From NCBI RefSeq assembly GCF_000332995.1, contig NZ_BANS01000007.1, forward strand, positions 62,001 to 126,000: 64,000 nucleotides of DNA. Direction: 5' to 3'. Both the position numbers and the translations under genes were made by a program. Below are positions 16,095-25,814 of this stretch, piece by piece; position 1 is the stretch's first letter; each line of letters begins with the position of its first letter. The stretch is from Gordonia amicalis NBRC 100051 = JCM 11271. Lineage in GTDB: Bacteria; Actinomycetota; Actinomycetes; Mycobacteriales; Mycobacteriaceae. The notes below the pieces were generated by a model. The model was not told the origin of the DNA. It ran no database searches and saw nothing but the letters and a program-made list of their open reading frames with translations.

Positions 16095-16129
16095 ACAACC
16101 CCGGCCAGGGGGGAGGAGGCCGGGGTTGT
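16095..16129. terminator. Strong GC hairpin in the ssd upstream region
   Basis: ACAACCCCGGCC (16095-16106) pairs perfectly with GGCCGGGGTTGT (16118-16129) around an 11-base loop. With no gene converging here it may end a transcript running from the region at right, or it may insulate the Tad operon. From here to about 16549 I see nothing else I can support. Confidence 0.5.
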
Positions 16130-16549
16130 CGCGTTTCAGCCCCGGGGGGTCGGGCTGAAAGGCGCCGGTATCAGAACCGGGTACCGACGACTATACACAC
16201 GGATTCGGATTCTTTGCAAGTACAACAATCCCATTTCGCAAATGTCCGTTCTGCTCGGTCGGGCCCCGCGATGGCAATACAGGCCACGGCTACGATCGCA
16301 TTTCCCCAAGGAAGATTGCAGTCGGTGAATTGCGGACGCACCACGACGCCGACTGGCGTCGCGAGCGGCCTCCGCAGCCCTGATGGTCATGACGAACCAG
16401 CCCCCCGCCGGCAGGTCGAGGACTCCCGCACGACGCGCTGCCCGAACACGCACAGAGCGTCGAGTGCGGCCATCGGAGCTCCGAATGCGCTGCCCCGCAG
16501 CGCTTCCTGCCGATCCGGAGAGGTCGATCAACATTTGGACACCGATCAC

Positions 16550-16578
16550 TTGATGTGACCGCGATCACGGTGTACAAC
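16550..16578 (+). promoter_or_regulatory. Promoter of the Ms1-like RNA
   Basis: TTGATG (16550-16555), a 17-base spacer, then TACAAC (16573-16578): a good match to a primary-sigma promoter with ideal spacing. Transcription would begin near 16585. No protein gene follows, which is what one expects for a small-RNA promoter. Confidence 0.6.
16554..16569. promoter_or_regulatory. CRP/GlxR-type site inside the Ms1-like promoter
   Basis: TGTGACCGCGATCACG matches the TGTGA-N6-TCACA consensus at 9 of 10 fixed bases. It lies between the -35 and -10 elements, a position that would favour repression by the Crp protein encoded at 26043. Confidence 0.5.
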
Positions 16579-16584
16579 AGTGGT

Positions 16585-16885
16585 ACGGAAGTTCGGAAGG
16601 CCAAGCCCGATCCGGAAGAGAAGGACCGAGCCCCCACGCCGAGCACTTCCCAGCACGGGCGGCAAGTACCCACGCGGAGCACGCCGCATAGAGGCAAAAG
16701 CGTTGTGCGCCTGCGAAATCGCGACCAGGAGAAACGATCGCCACACTTGATGCGCCACAGCCTTCCCCCGACGGTAGACAGCCCGGGGAGAACGGCCCTG
16801 AGATGGCAGCACGTGGACGGTTCGGGCGGCCTGACTCGCGTTCCCTCGCCGAGGCGGTGACCACAACCCACCAAGCACGCTTGGT
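16585..16885 (+). ncRNA. Putative Ms1/MTS2823-type 6S-like small RNA
   Basis: About 300 nt with no credible protein gene, starting at a well-formed promoter and ending at a small hairpin, ACCAAG-CACG-CTTGGT (16870-16885). In M. tuberculosis the abundant stationary-phase RNA MTS2823 (Ms1 in M. smegmatis, about 300 nt, binds core RNA polymerase) is, as I recall, encoded next to Rv3662c. The same neighbour, an Rv3662c-like gene, follows here at 16970. The call rests on position, length, promoter and absence of coding; I did not compare sequence or fold. Confidence 0.55.
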
Positions 16886-16969
16886 AACTTGAGTCCGTGC
16901 TACGCGGGCGGCAACCTCGTCGGTAACGACAGGGAGGCCGCCCGCAGTGCTGTCCGGGATCGGAACGGA

Positions 16970-17725
16970 TTACCCCGCCCGGGCCGCATCTGCAATCGAC
17001 TTCGCCTCCGCCGCACCGGCTTCGAGCGCCTCGCAGCAGAACACGAGCCAGTCCCGCAGTCCGTCCGGACTGCCTGAGGCGAACGCCGCGGACAGCGACC
17101 GATACTCCGCCACCCGCTTGAACCAGGTGACCTCCGGGACGCCCAGACAGTGGGGGTCGAGTCCGGTCGCCGCACCGACCAGCCTCGACGCGGCACGTGC
17201 GACCACGCCGTTGGCCGTGGGGAACGGCTCGAGCCCGAGAAGCTCGCCGTGCACCACCGCGGTGAGCACCGGCGCCGGCACAGATGTCGCACCGGTTATC
17301 AACTGCCCCAACAGGTCGAGACGTTCTGCAACATCCGTCTCAGCGCGCGGTCGGCCGAGCTGATCGGGATCCTCGACCAGGTCAGCCGCCGCCAGAGTGT
17401 GTAGCCGCGCAAGCGCCTGAGCAGGGGCACGTCGGACCACGCCGGTCAGGATCTCGAGGGATTCCCCGTCGAGCGCCTGGGACACACGCATCGCGCCGGC
17501 GAGAATCGGATCGTCGAAGTCCCCGTCGCGTCGGAGTTCGACACTTCCCCCGTCGATCGCGGCCGACGAACGACCGGCGCGCCACGACGCCTCGGTGGCC
17601 GTCTTGTCCCATCCGCGCAGGTTGGCGGGGTGCCGGTGCACCGCGGACAACGCATCACGCGCCCGGTCGGCCGCATCGGCCACACCAGGAAGGTCCAGTA
17701 GCGGAGCCAGAGGATCGTTGGTCAC
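16970..17725 (-). CDS. Fic-fold protein with degenerate active site (Rv3662c-like)
   Basis: A 251-aa soluble protein. The C-terminal half looks like a Fic domain: the helix before the motif ends in VVHGELLGLEPFPTANGVV, where active Fic AMP-transferases carry H-P-F-x-x-G-N-G-R. Here the catalytic His is Glu, the first Gly is Ala and the Arg is Val, while PF and NG remain. It is therefore probably not an AMPylase. Rv3662c-type proteins are often labelled oxidoreductase without support. The start is GTG at 17725, with TATCGT 6 bases upstream (leaderless). Frames further upstream are not coding. Confidence 0.7.
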   Translation of the reverse strand: MTNDPLAPLLDLPGVADAADRARDALSAVHRHPANLRGWDKTATEASWRAGRSSAAIDGGSVELRRDGDFDDPILAGAMRVSQALDGESLEILTGVVRRAPAQALARLHTLAAADLVEDPDQLGRPRAETDVAERLDLLGQLITGATSVPAPVLTAVVHGELLGLEPFPTANGVVARAASRLVGAATGLDPHCLGVPEVTWFKRVAEYRSLSAAFASGSPDGLRDWLVFCCEALEAGAAEAKSIADAARAG

Positions 17726-17731
17726 GCCCCG

Positions 17732-17737
17732 ACGATA
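17732..17737 (-). promoter_or_regulatory. -10 hexamer of the Fic-like gene (leaderless)
   Basis: TATCGT on the minus strand, 6 bases before GTG 17725. Confidence 0.5.
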
Positions 17738-17896
17738 GTTGCGCGAACACATCGCGTGTTCCCGGGACCCGGTTCCGGAGCCCCGAGGCCATGACGATCG
17801 GCCCGCGACGGAAGTGGTTCAACCGACCGACAAAACCGAAACCACATCGAGTGGCCGCGCCGAACCATCAGCGAGCTTATTGTTAGTGACGGTTTC

Positions 17897-17908
17897 GGAC
17901 AATTGTCC
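17897..17908. promoter_or_regulatory. Palindrome GGACAATTGTCC
   Basis: A perfect 12-bp palindrome set in TTTC...TAAC, roughly 235-245 bases upstream of acs. The symmetry suggests a regulator site, but I cannot name the protein. Confidence 0.3.
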
Positions 17909-18047
17909 TAACCCATTCCCGCGGGTGATCCTCACGGGCCACACCGACGCTTCTGCACAATCACGGCGACCGCTCATCGCGGCGGAGCCGCCGCTCATCG
18001 CGAATCGATCACGCTCGGCGGAGCACCGGTACCCGGTTGCAACGTGA

Positions 18048-18063
18048 CGTGACTACGCTCACA
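18048..18063. promoter_or_regulatory. CRP/GlxR-type site upstream of acs
   Basis: CGTGACTACGCTCACA fits TGTGA-N6-TCACA at 9 of 10 fixed bases, 80-95 bases upstream of the acs start. TACGCT inside it could serve as a -10 element, which would make the bound protein a repressor. Confidence 0.45.
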
Positions 18064-18142
18064 CCAGCGATCCGTCATCCCGCCGGGTCACCTTTTACTG
18101 TGGGTTGACCCGCCGTCGAGAAGCGAAAGGCTCATTTCACCG

Positions 18143-20086
<1,944 letters not shown>

Positions 20087-20125
20087 TCCTTCGAGACGCT
20101 CGCTCCCGGAGGGAACGGACAGCGT

Positions 20126-20164
20126 CGATGCGCCACCGGTGAACGCCTCACCGGTGGCGCATCG
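20126..20164 (+). terminator. Terminator of acs
   Basis: A 17-bp perfect stem (20126-20142 with 20148-20164, core GCGCCACCGGTGA) around a 5-base loop, 40 bases after the acs stop. Confidence 0.75.
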
Positions 20165-20264
20165 CGCGTTCCGGGCCACTTCATCGACGCCTCGCCGGGT
20201 GGGCCGCCACCTCGTGAGCCCACGCATGGCAACATATGGCATCAGCCGAACAACGGAGGATTCT

Positions 20265-20801
20265 GTGAGCCCCAACGAGCACGGCCTGCCTGAAGCGGGC
20301 CGGGACTCCGTCCCGTCGATCCCCCGGGACTCCGTCCCCTCGATCCCACTGTCCGATGCGAACGCCGGCCCGAACGGTGAGCCGAGTATCGGGAGCCTGG
20401 TCAAGGACGCCACCGCGAGTGTCTCGACGCTGTTCCGGTCCGAAGTCGCCCTGGCCAAGGCGGAACTCGTCGGTGAGGCCAAGAAGGCGGGCGCGGGAAC
20501 GGGTCTGCTGATCGTCGCCGGCGTGATGGCGCTGTACTCCAGCTTCTTCTTCTTTTTCTTCCTGGCCGAACTGCTCGACGAGTTCGTGTGGCGCTGGCTG
20601 GCGTTCCTCATCGTCTTCCTGATCCTGGTCGTGGTCACCTGCGTCGCAACCCTCGTCGGGTACATCTTCTTCAAGAAGGTCCGTGGCCCGAAGAAGACGA
20701 TGGAGTCCGTCAACGAGCTTTCCTCCGTGCTGCCCAACCGCGGCTCCGACCATTCGCAGGCCCCGGCGCATCCGAGGATTCCTCCCGCCCGCGAGGGCTG
20801 A
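20265..20801 (+). CDS. Phage-holin-superfamily (DUF1469-type) membrane protein, Rv3669-like
   Basis: A 178-aa protein with a disordered N-terminus, an amphipathic stretch (SIGSLVKDATASVSTLFRSE, VALAKAEL) typical of DUF1469/holin-superfamily III proteins, and two transmembrane helices (about 76-100 and 107-137), the first with a run of six phenylalanines. The start is GTG at 20265 with GGAGGA just upstream. The N-terminus contains a tandem repeat of RDSVPSIP, also visible as a duplicated 24-bp DNA stretch at 20308-20350. It lies 3 bases from ephE, with which it probably forms an operon, as at Rv3669-Rv3670. Confidence 0.8.
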   Translation: MSPNEHGLPEAGRDSVPSIPRDSVPSIPLSDANAGPNGEPSIGSLVKDATASVSTLFRSEVALAKAELVGEAKKAGAGTGLLIVAGVMALYSSFFFFFFLAELLDEFVWRWLAFLIVFLILVVVTCVATLVGYIFFKKVRGPKKTMESVNELSSVLPNRGSDHSQAPAHPRIPPAREG

Positions 20802-20804
20802 GCA

Positions 20805-21869
20805 TTGAGCGAGGCACCTGACCCCTCGAGCGTTCGTCTGCCCGGCGACTGGGAGCACCTCGACGTCCGCGCCAACGGTGTCCGGTTCCACGCAGTCGAA
20901 CCGGCTGGGCTCCCCACCGGCGACCGGCCGCTCATACTGCTGCTGCACGGCTTCGGCGAGTTCTGGTGGAGCTGGCGACATCAGCTGAGAGCACTCGGCG
21001 CGGCCGGCTTCCGGGCCGTCGCAGTCGACCTGCGCGGCTATGGCGACACCGACAAGCCACCGCGCGGCTACGACGGCTGGACCCTGGCCGGCGACACCAA
21101 CGGTCTCGTCCGAGCTCTCGGACACACCAGTGCGACCCTTATCGGGCACTCCGACGGCGGCCTGGTCTGCTGGGCGACAGCGACCCTGCATCCCCGCGTC
21201 GTCGACCGGATCGTCGTCCTCGCCTCGCCTCACCCGCGGGCACTGCGCCGGCGCGCGCTACGTGACCGGGCACAGCGATCACAGTTCCTGAAGCCCTTCC
21301 TGCGCAACCAGATCCCGCGCCTCGGTGAGCGGCAGGTCACGCGGGACGACGCGGCGTTCATCGCCGACTACTTCGCAAAGCGGTCGTCGCCGGCCTGGCG
21401 CGCCGAACCCGACTACGCGCAGACGGTCGAACTGAACCGGTCGGCGATGCTGATCCCGTATGTCGCGCATTGCAGTCTGGAGTACCGGCGCTGGGCGTTC
21501 CGCTCCCAGTTCCGGCCCGACGGAATGCGTTTCATGGAGCTCATGGACCAGCGGCTGCATCTGCCGGTACTCGCGCTACGCGGCCGCGACGACCCGTACA
21601 TACTGAACGACGCCATGACCGACGGCCATCGGTGGGCGGCGCACCAGACCTACCGGCAGCTCGAGGGCAGCGGACACTTCGTGCACCAGGAACAGCCCGC
21701 GGCGGTGACCGAGGCGATCCTCGACTTCCTCCGTACGAAACCGGAAGCGACCAACGACGTCGCCGCGAAGAAAGCCCGGCGGATCAGGCCAGCACGCACC
21801 TCTTGGTACTCACCCGATCGCTTCGCCGCTCGGATTCGTCGAAGTCGGCACGCACCTGACGGGCGGTGA
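20805..21869 (+). CDS. ephE: Alpha/beta hydrolase annotated as EphE in relatives; serine-nucleophile type
   Basis: A 354-aa alpha/beta hydrolase with an oxyanion-hole HGFGEFWWSWRHQ near residue 48 and a nucleophile elbow GHSDGG near 114-119. Classical epoxide hydrolases have Asp at the centre of this elbow (G-x-D-x-G). Here it is Ser, so an esterase-like activity is more likely than epoxide opening. A late GSGHFVHQEQP carries the catalytic His. The start is probably TTG at 20805 behind GAGGG. The last 86 bases overlap the opposite-strand marP 3' end. The neighbours are as at Rv3669-Rv3671c. Confidence 0.82.
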   Translation: MSEAPDPSSVRLPGDWEHLDVRANGVRFHAVEPAGLPTGDRPLILLLHGFGEFWWSWRHQLRALGAAGFRAVAVDLRGYGDTDKPPRGYDGWTLAGDTNGLVRALGHTSATLIGHSDGGLVCWATATLHPRVVDRIVVLASPHPRALRRRALRDRAQRSQFLKPFLRNQIPRLGERQVTRDDAAFIADYFAKRSSPAWRAEPDYAQTVELNRSAMLIPYVAHCSLEYRRWAFRSQFRPDGMRFMELMDQRLHLPVLALRGRDDPYILNDAMTDGHRWAAHQTYRQLEGSGHFVHQEQPAAVTEAILDFLRTKPEATNDVAAKKARRIRPARTSWYSPDRFAARIRRSRHAPDGR

Positions 21870-22977
21870 GCACGAAGCCGGTCTCGTCGGCCGCGTTCTC
21901 CGCCGCACCGAACACGACGCCGAGCACCTCACCGTCTGAGTTCAGCAACGGCCCACCGGAATTGCCCTGCCGGATCGAACCGCGGACCGCATAGACCTCA
22001 CGCGTGACCTGGCCGGTCCGGTAGATGTCGTCACCGGTGTGCATGAACGCCGACCGCACCCGCAGCGGACTGATGTAGAACGGGCCGGCCTCCGGGAAGC
22101 CGAGCGCGATGGCGTCGTCGCCGGTCGATGCGGGCCGTGAGGCGAACTTCAGGGCGGGGGCCCGCAGGCCCGGGACATCGAGGACGGCGATGTCGTTGTC
22201 GCTGTCGAAGAGGACGGCCTTCGCGGGCAACCGGGCCCCGGTCGAGGTCTCCACCTCCAGACGCTCGGTCCCGGCCACGACGTGGGCATTGGTTATCACA
22301 CGCTCGGGTGAGACGACGAAGCCGCTGCCCTCGAGGGCCTGACGGCAACTGGGTGCGACACCTTCGATCTTGACGACGCTCGGCCTTGCCTGGCGGACCA
22401 CAGGTAGGCCGGCCAGTGCCGGGTCAGGAGGGTCGACGTTGGTCGACGGCGAGCTCACGAACGGGAACTTGGGGAGCCCCGAACTGTCGAGGAGTGCCTT
22501 GAAATCGCCGGGCAGATCGTTGACCCACTGCGGCGACAGCACCTCGACGCCGGTCAGGACCTTGGAGTCGCGCACCGCGCCCGCGATCGCCGGGTCGGCA
22601 GAACCGCGCAAGGGGATCGCGAGCAATCCCGCCGCGAGGAGAACGGCCACCACCTGGAGTATCGAGCCGACGCCGCTGTCGATGGCTCGCAGCCCCGGCG
22701 ACCGGATGCCACCACGTGCGGCGCGACCCAGCACCATGCCGGCCACCTCACCGATGACCACCAGCACGACGAGGACGAGAATCCCAACCAGTACACGAAC
22801 CTGCAGGTCGTCGAACCGCTCGATCAGATGTGGCGCCAGCAACAACCCGGCCACCGCACCCAGCGCAACGCCGATGAACGCCAGCGCTGAGGCGACGGCA
22901 CCGGATCGGTAACCGCTGATCGCCGCGAGGAGCGCGATGCCGATGACGATGACATCGACCCAGGTGGAGCCCGTCAT
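21784..22977 (-). CDS. marP: Membrane-anchored periplasmic serine protease MarP
   Basis: Chymotrypsin-like protease with a CvpA/colicin-V-type four-helix membrane domain. In M. tuberculosis (Rv3671c) it protects against acid stress by processing a cell-wall hydrolase. The 397-aa product has four N-terminal helices (about 5-30, 35-52, 66-90, 102-125), then the protease triad His in ITNAHVVAG (about 230), Asp in DSDNDIAVLD (about 260) and Ser in RQGNSGGPLL (about 340). A Cys in APSCRQAL may form the family disulfide, though its partner is not obvious. The start is ATG at 22977, overlapping the NUDIX stop. It is the last gene of the nth operon. Confidence 0.92.
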   Translation of the reverse strand: MTGSTWVDVIVIGIALLAAISGYRSGAVASALAFIGVALGAVAGLLLAPHLIERFDDLQVRVLVGILVLVVLVVIGEVAGMVLGRAARGGIRSPGLRAIDSGVGSILQVVAVLLAAGLLAIPLRGSADPAIAGAVRDSKVLTGVEVLSPQWVNDLPGDFKALLDSSGLPKFPFVSSPSTNVDPPDPALAGLPVVRQARPSVVKIEGVAPSCRQALEGSGFVVSPERVITNAHVVAGTERLEVETSTGARLPAKAVLFDSDNDIAVLDVPGLRAPALKFASRPASTGDDAIALGFPEAGPFYISPLRVRSAFMHTGDDIYRTGQVTREVYAVRGSIRQGNSGGPLLNSDGEVLGVVFGAAENAADETGFVLTARQVRADFDESERRSDRVSTKRCVLA

Positions 22978-23804
22978 CAGCCCGCACCCGGTTCGCCATG
23001 GGTGTCCGGGTCGACCATCCCGCGCGGATGGACGGCGCTGAATCCCGATTCCTGACGGTTGCCGGCGCGTTCGATCATCTCGTCGAGCGGCCGGATGTCG
23101 TTCTTGTCCCAGGGCCTGTCCCACCCGGATGCCTCGCTGATGGCCGCGATGAGTCCGCCGGTGAAACCCCAGACCAGCAGACCGTCGACGAAGAAGGCCG
23201 GCCCCTGATAGAGGCGACCACCCATCACCGAGCGACGCACCTGGAAGCGGTTCTCGGGTGCGAGGAGCTCACGCAGGTTGATGCGGTCGACGCGGGCGGT
23301 CTCCCCCGGGTCGACGACGCGGACCTCGCTCGGCTCGTGCCACCAGCCGATGACCGGCACCACGTCGAAGCCCGACGGCGGGACCGGAAAGGTCGGCAGG
23401 CTGGCCAGGATGTGCACGCCCGATGCATCGAGTCCCGTCTCCTCGCGGGCCTCGCGCAGCGCGGTGCCGACCGGGAAGTCGTCACCCGGATCGGCGGCAC
23501 CACCGGGAAATGCGACCTGCCCGCTGTGCTGACGAAGCGTCGACGCGCGTTCGGTCAGCAGCACCTCGGCGTCGGCCGGAACGCCGCCGGGATGATCGCC
23601 GGCGGCCTCCCAGGAACCGGAGAACAGCACGAGGACCGCAGCCGCGCGACGGTCGCGCATGAACAACTGGGCCCATCGCGTGCGGTCCCCACCACGATTG
23701 TTGACGCTCTCGGAGACGGCGGCGACGTCGCTGGTCAGCGGATGCAACCACGGCGGGATCTCGTCGTGATGTACGAGCGGGCCGACGTGCGGGTGATCGT
23801 TCAT
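22977..23804 (-). CDS. NUDIX hydrolase, CoA-pyrophosphatase-like (Rv3672c-like)
   Basis: A 275-aa NUDIX protein. The core is LRQHSGQVAFPGGAADPGDD followed by ALREAREETGL (about 92-125), which carries the REUxEExGU metal box together with the extra signature of CoA diphosphatases (L-x-x-H-x-G-x-V-x-F-P-G-G). It probably hydrolyses CoA or related nucleotides. The start is ATG at 23804, in a 4-base overlap with the TlpA gene, so it is translationally coupled in the nth-tlpA-nudix-marP operon. Confidence 0.85.
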   Translation of the reverse strand: MNDHPHVGPLVHHDEIPPWLHPLTSDVAAVSESVNNRGGDRTRWAQLFMRDRRAAAVLVLFSGSWEAAGDHPGGVPADAEVLLTERASTLRQHSGQVAFPGGAADPGDDFPVGTALREAREETGLDASGVHILASLPTFPVPPSGFDVVPVIGWWHEPSEVRVVDPGETARVDRINLRELLAPENRFQVRRSVMGGRLYQGPAFFVDGLLVWGFTGGLIAAISEASGWDRPWDKNDIRPLDEMIERAGNRQESGFSAVHPRGMVDPDTHGEPGAG

Positions 23805-24541
23805 ACCGTCACGTCCAGGTACTCCTCGACCGCGTCCGCGATCTCCTGCGGACTGTCGAACACCCCGGGATACACCTTGGCGATCGTGCCGTCGGGACGC
23901 AGGAAGACGGTCGACGGGAAGACACGCGGCGCGGTGATGGCGGCGGCCACCCGGCCGTCGGGATCGAGCACGGACGGCAAGCGAACTCCGATCTCGGTGA
24001 GCAGTGTCAGCGGGAAGAACGGGTTGGTCCCGCCCTCCTTGGCATGGAGTGCCAGCACCGTGACGCGGTCGCCGGCGCGCGCCGCGAACTCCTCGAAGTA
24101 GGGCAACTCGGTCTTGCAGGGTCCGCACCATTGCGCCCAGACGTTGATGACGAGGGGCTTGCCCGCGGTGGCTGCGCCGATGTCATACGGCGCGCCGGTC
24201 CCCAGACACGGTTCGACGATCCCGGCCAGGACCGAACCCGGGCTCTCCGGCAGTCCGGTGACCGGGCAGTCGGCGAGCGCCGCGTCGGTGCGTGCCTTCG
24301 CCACGCGCGCCTCGTCGACCGGCGCGTCCAAGGGCCGGACACCGCTGACCGACGGCGGTGCGCCGGTGGTCGGCGACGGGGCCTCACCGCGGGGCCAGAT
24401 CGCGACGATGAGCGCGATCATCACGATGACGAAGACGAGGGTCCAGCGCGCAGCGGCCGGAAACCGGGAGGGCGGTGGCATGAGGCTCGGAGAGGAATCG
24501 GCGGGCTGCGGAGTCGCCGGTTCGCTGGCGGTGTCGTTCAC
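23801..24541 (-). CDS. TlpA-like thiol-disulfide oxidoreductase (Rv3673c-like)
   Basis: Membrane-anchored extracytoplasmic thioredoxin-fold protein, 246 aa. One transmembrane helix lies near residues 33-50, and the thioredoxin domain has the active site [12 protein letters not shown] (about 134-145) with a cis-Pro region [11 protein letters not shown]. An extra cysteine pair (DCPVTG and EPCLG) precedes the domain and is typical of the CcsX/TlpA group. The start is GTG at 24541, overlapping the nth stop by 4 bases. Confidence 0.87.
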   Translation of the reverse strand: MNDTASEPATPQPADSSPSLMPPPSRFPAAARWTLVFVIVMIALIVAIWPRGEAPSPTTGAPPSVSGVRPLDAPVDEARVAKARTDAALADCPVTGLPESPGSVLAGIVEPCLGTGAPYDIGAATAGKPLVINVWAQWCGPCKTELPYFEEFAARAGDRVTVLALHAKEGGTNPFFPLTLLTEIGVRLPSVLDPDGRVAAAITAPRVFPSTVFLRPDGTIAKVYPGVFDSPQEIADAVEEYLDVTV

Positions 24542-25314
24542 GGCGCGGCGAGTCCCGCCAGTCGGAGCAGGTGGTCGGTCTCCGGGCCCTTGACCAGTGC
24601 GGCGGCCTCGGCCTTGTCCATCGGACCCGTGCCCACCGCGGGGCAGTCCTTGGCGAGGATGCACACGCCACAAGCCGGTTTGCGGGCATGGCACACACGC
24701 CGGCCGTGGAAGATCACGCGGTGTGACAGGTCGGTCCACTCCTTGCGCTCGATCAGCTCGCCGACGGCGTGCTCGACCTTCACCGGGTCCTCTTCCTCGG
24801 TCCACTGCCAGCGCCGGACGAGTCGGCCGAAGTGCGTGTCGACGGTGATGCCGGGGATCCCGAACGCATTGCCCAGGACGACGTTGGCCGTCTTGCGGCC
24901 GAAGCCGGGTAGCGACACCAGGTCCTTAAGGTTGTTCGGGACCTCGCCGTCGTAGCGCTCGACAAGGGCCTGGCCGAGTCCGATGATCGAGTTCGCCTTG
25001 TTCCGGTAGAAGCCGGTGGAGCGGATCATCTCCTCGAGTTCGGTGCGGTCGGCCTCGGCGTAGTCGCGGGCGGTGCGGTACTTCGCGAACAGCGCCGGGG
25101 TGGTCTGGTTGACCCGCACGTCGGTGCACTGCGCCGACAGGATCGTGGCCACCGACAGCTCGAGTGGGTTGGTGAAGTCGAGTTCGCAGTAGACGTGCGG
25201 AAACGCGATCTTGAGGGTGCGGTTCATCCGTCGCGCGCGTCGGACCAACCCGAGGGGGGTCTCCTGCTTGTGTGCCGGGGCCTGACCCACCGACGCAGCC
25301 TTCCGTGCGCTCAC
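24538..25314 (-). CDS. nth: Endonuclease III
   Basis: DNA glycosylase/AP lyase that removes oxidised pyrimidines, 258 aa. The helix-hairpin-helix [14 protein letters not shown] (about 136-149) contains the catalytic lysine, and the catalytic aspartate is in [10 protein letters not shown] (about 159). Four iron-sulfur ligands sit in [17 protein letters not shown] (spacing 6-2-5). The start is GTG at 25314, with TAACCT 7 bases upstream and no Shine-Dalgarno, so the operon nth-tlpA-nudix-marP probably starts as a leaderless mRNA. It sits next to crp, as at Rv3674c-Rv3676. Confidence 0.94.
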   Translation of the reverse strand: MSARKAASVGQAPAHKQETPLGLVRRARRMNRTLKIAFPHVYCELDFTNPLELSVATILSAQCTDVRVNQTTPALFAKYRTARDYAEADRTELEEMIRSTGFYRNKANSIIGLGQALVERYDGEVPNNLKDLVSLPGFGRKTANVVLGNAFGIPGITVDTHFGRLVRRWQWTEEEDPVKVEHAVGELIERKEWTDLSHRVIFHGRRVCHARKPACGVCILAKDCPAVGTGPMDKAEAAALVKGPETDHLLRLAGLAAP

Positions 25315-25321
25315 GTGATTC

Positions 25322-25327
25322 AGGTTA
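25322..25327 (-). promoter_or_regulatory. -10 hexamer of the nth operon (leaderless)
   Basis: TAACCT on the minus strand, 7 bases before GTG 25314. Confidence 0.5.
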
Positions 25328-25550
25328 GCGATGTGCTGGGCGAACTCCGCTCATCACGGCCCACGACGGTCGCGCCGAACCGTGGGTCCGGCAGCATCAC
25401 CCCAGGTCAGTGGCCTCATCACGGCGCCGGTGTGAGCTACGTGGCTCGACGGGCCGGGATGAGGGACACAACCTACGGTCAGGTAACAAGTCAGTGACGT
25501 CGTCCCATCCGATGAGGTTTCTGCGCGGCCGATTGTGTTTACTTGTCCCC

Positions 25551-25814
25551 ATGCATGGTCTCGCAGCACTGCTGTTCCCGGCGGTACTCATGCTCTTCGC
25601 CATGGGCATGGACAAGGTGCAGGCCCGGATCGACCGCGTGTCCGTCTCCAACGACGACGTCGACGAATTCATCGACCGCACGGGGTCCCAGAACGCCGGT
25701 AAGCCGCCTCGCGATCCCGCACCCGCCGCACTCCACGAACTTCGGCCCCACCGCTTCCCCGGCCACGAACCAGCGACCGCCGATCACGCAGCCTCGCCGC
25801 AGCGGGCCAGCTGA
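25551..25814 (+). CDS. Small membrane-anchored protein, Rv3675-like
   Basis: An 87-aa protein with one N-terminal hydrophobic helix (GLAALLFPAVLMLFAMGM), then an acidic segment (VSNDDVDEFID) and a Pro/His-rich tail. Its function is unknown. It stands between the divergent nth and crp genes, like Rv3675, which also has an N-terminal helix. The start is ATG at 25551. There is no clear ribosome binding site, and an in-frame longer start near 25512 (MRFLRG) would extend the hydrophobic part. The tail is poorly conserved in composition. Confidence 0.55.
   Translation: MHGLAALLFPAVLMLFAMGMDKVQARIDRVSVSNDDVDEFIDRTGSQNAGKPPRDPAPAALHELRPHRFPGHEPATADHAASPQRAS

Larger units (their letters stand above)
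17726..18142. other. Divergent intergenic region between the Fic-like gene and acs
   Basis: 417 bases with no gene. It contains the leaderless promoter of the Fic-like gene at its left edge, a 12-bp perfect palindrome at 17897-17908 in an AT-richer patch, and a CRP-type site at 18048-18063. The acs ribosome binding site (AAAGG) is at its right edge. Confidence 0.5.

Noticed and set aside
16136..16549. Open frame of 137 codons on the minus strand left of the small-RNA promoter
   Set aside because: Composition lacks a coherent coding pattern, there is no ribosome binding site, and it runs through the strong hairpin at 16095-16129. I report the stretch as empty.
16555..16860. 101-codon plus-strand frame overlapping the Ms1-like RNA
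   Set aside because: Its start lies inside the promoter between -35 and -10, so it could not be translated from that transcript. The residue composition is not protein-like.
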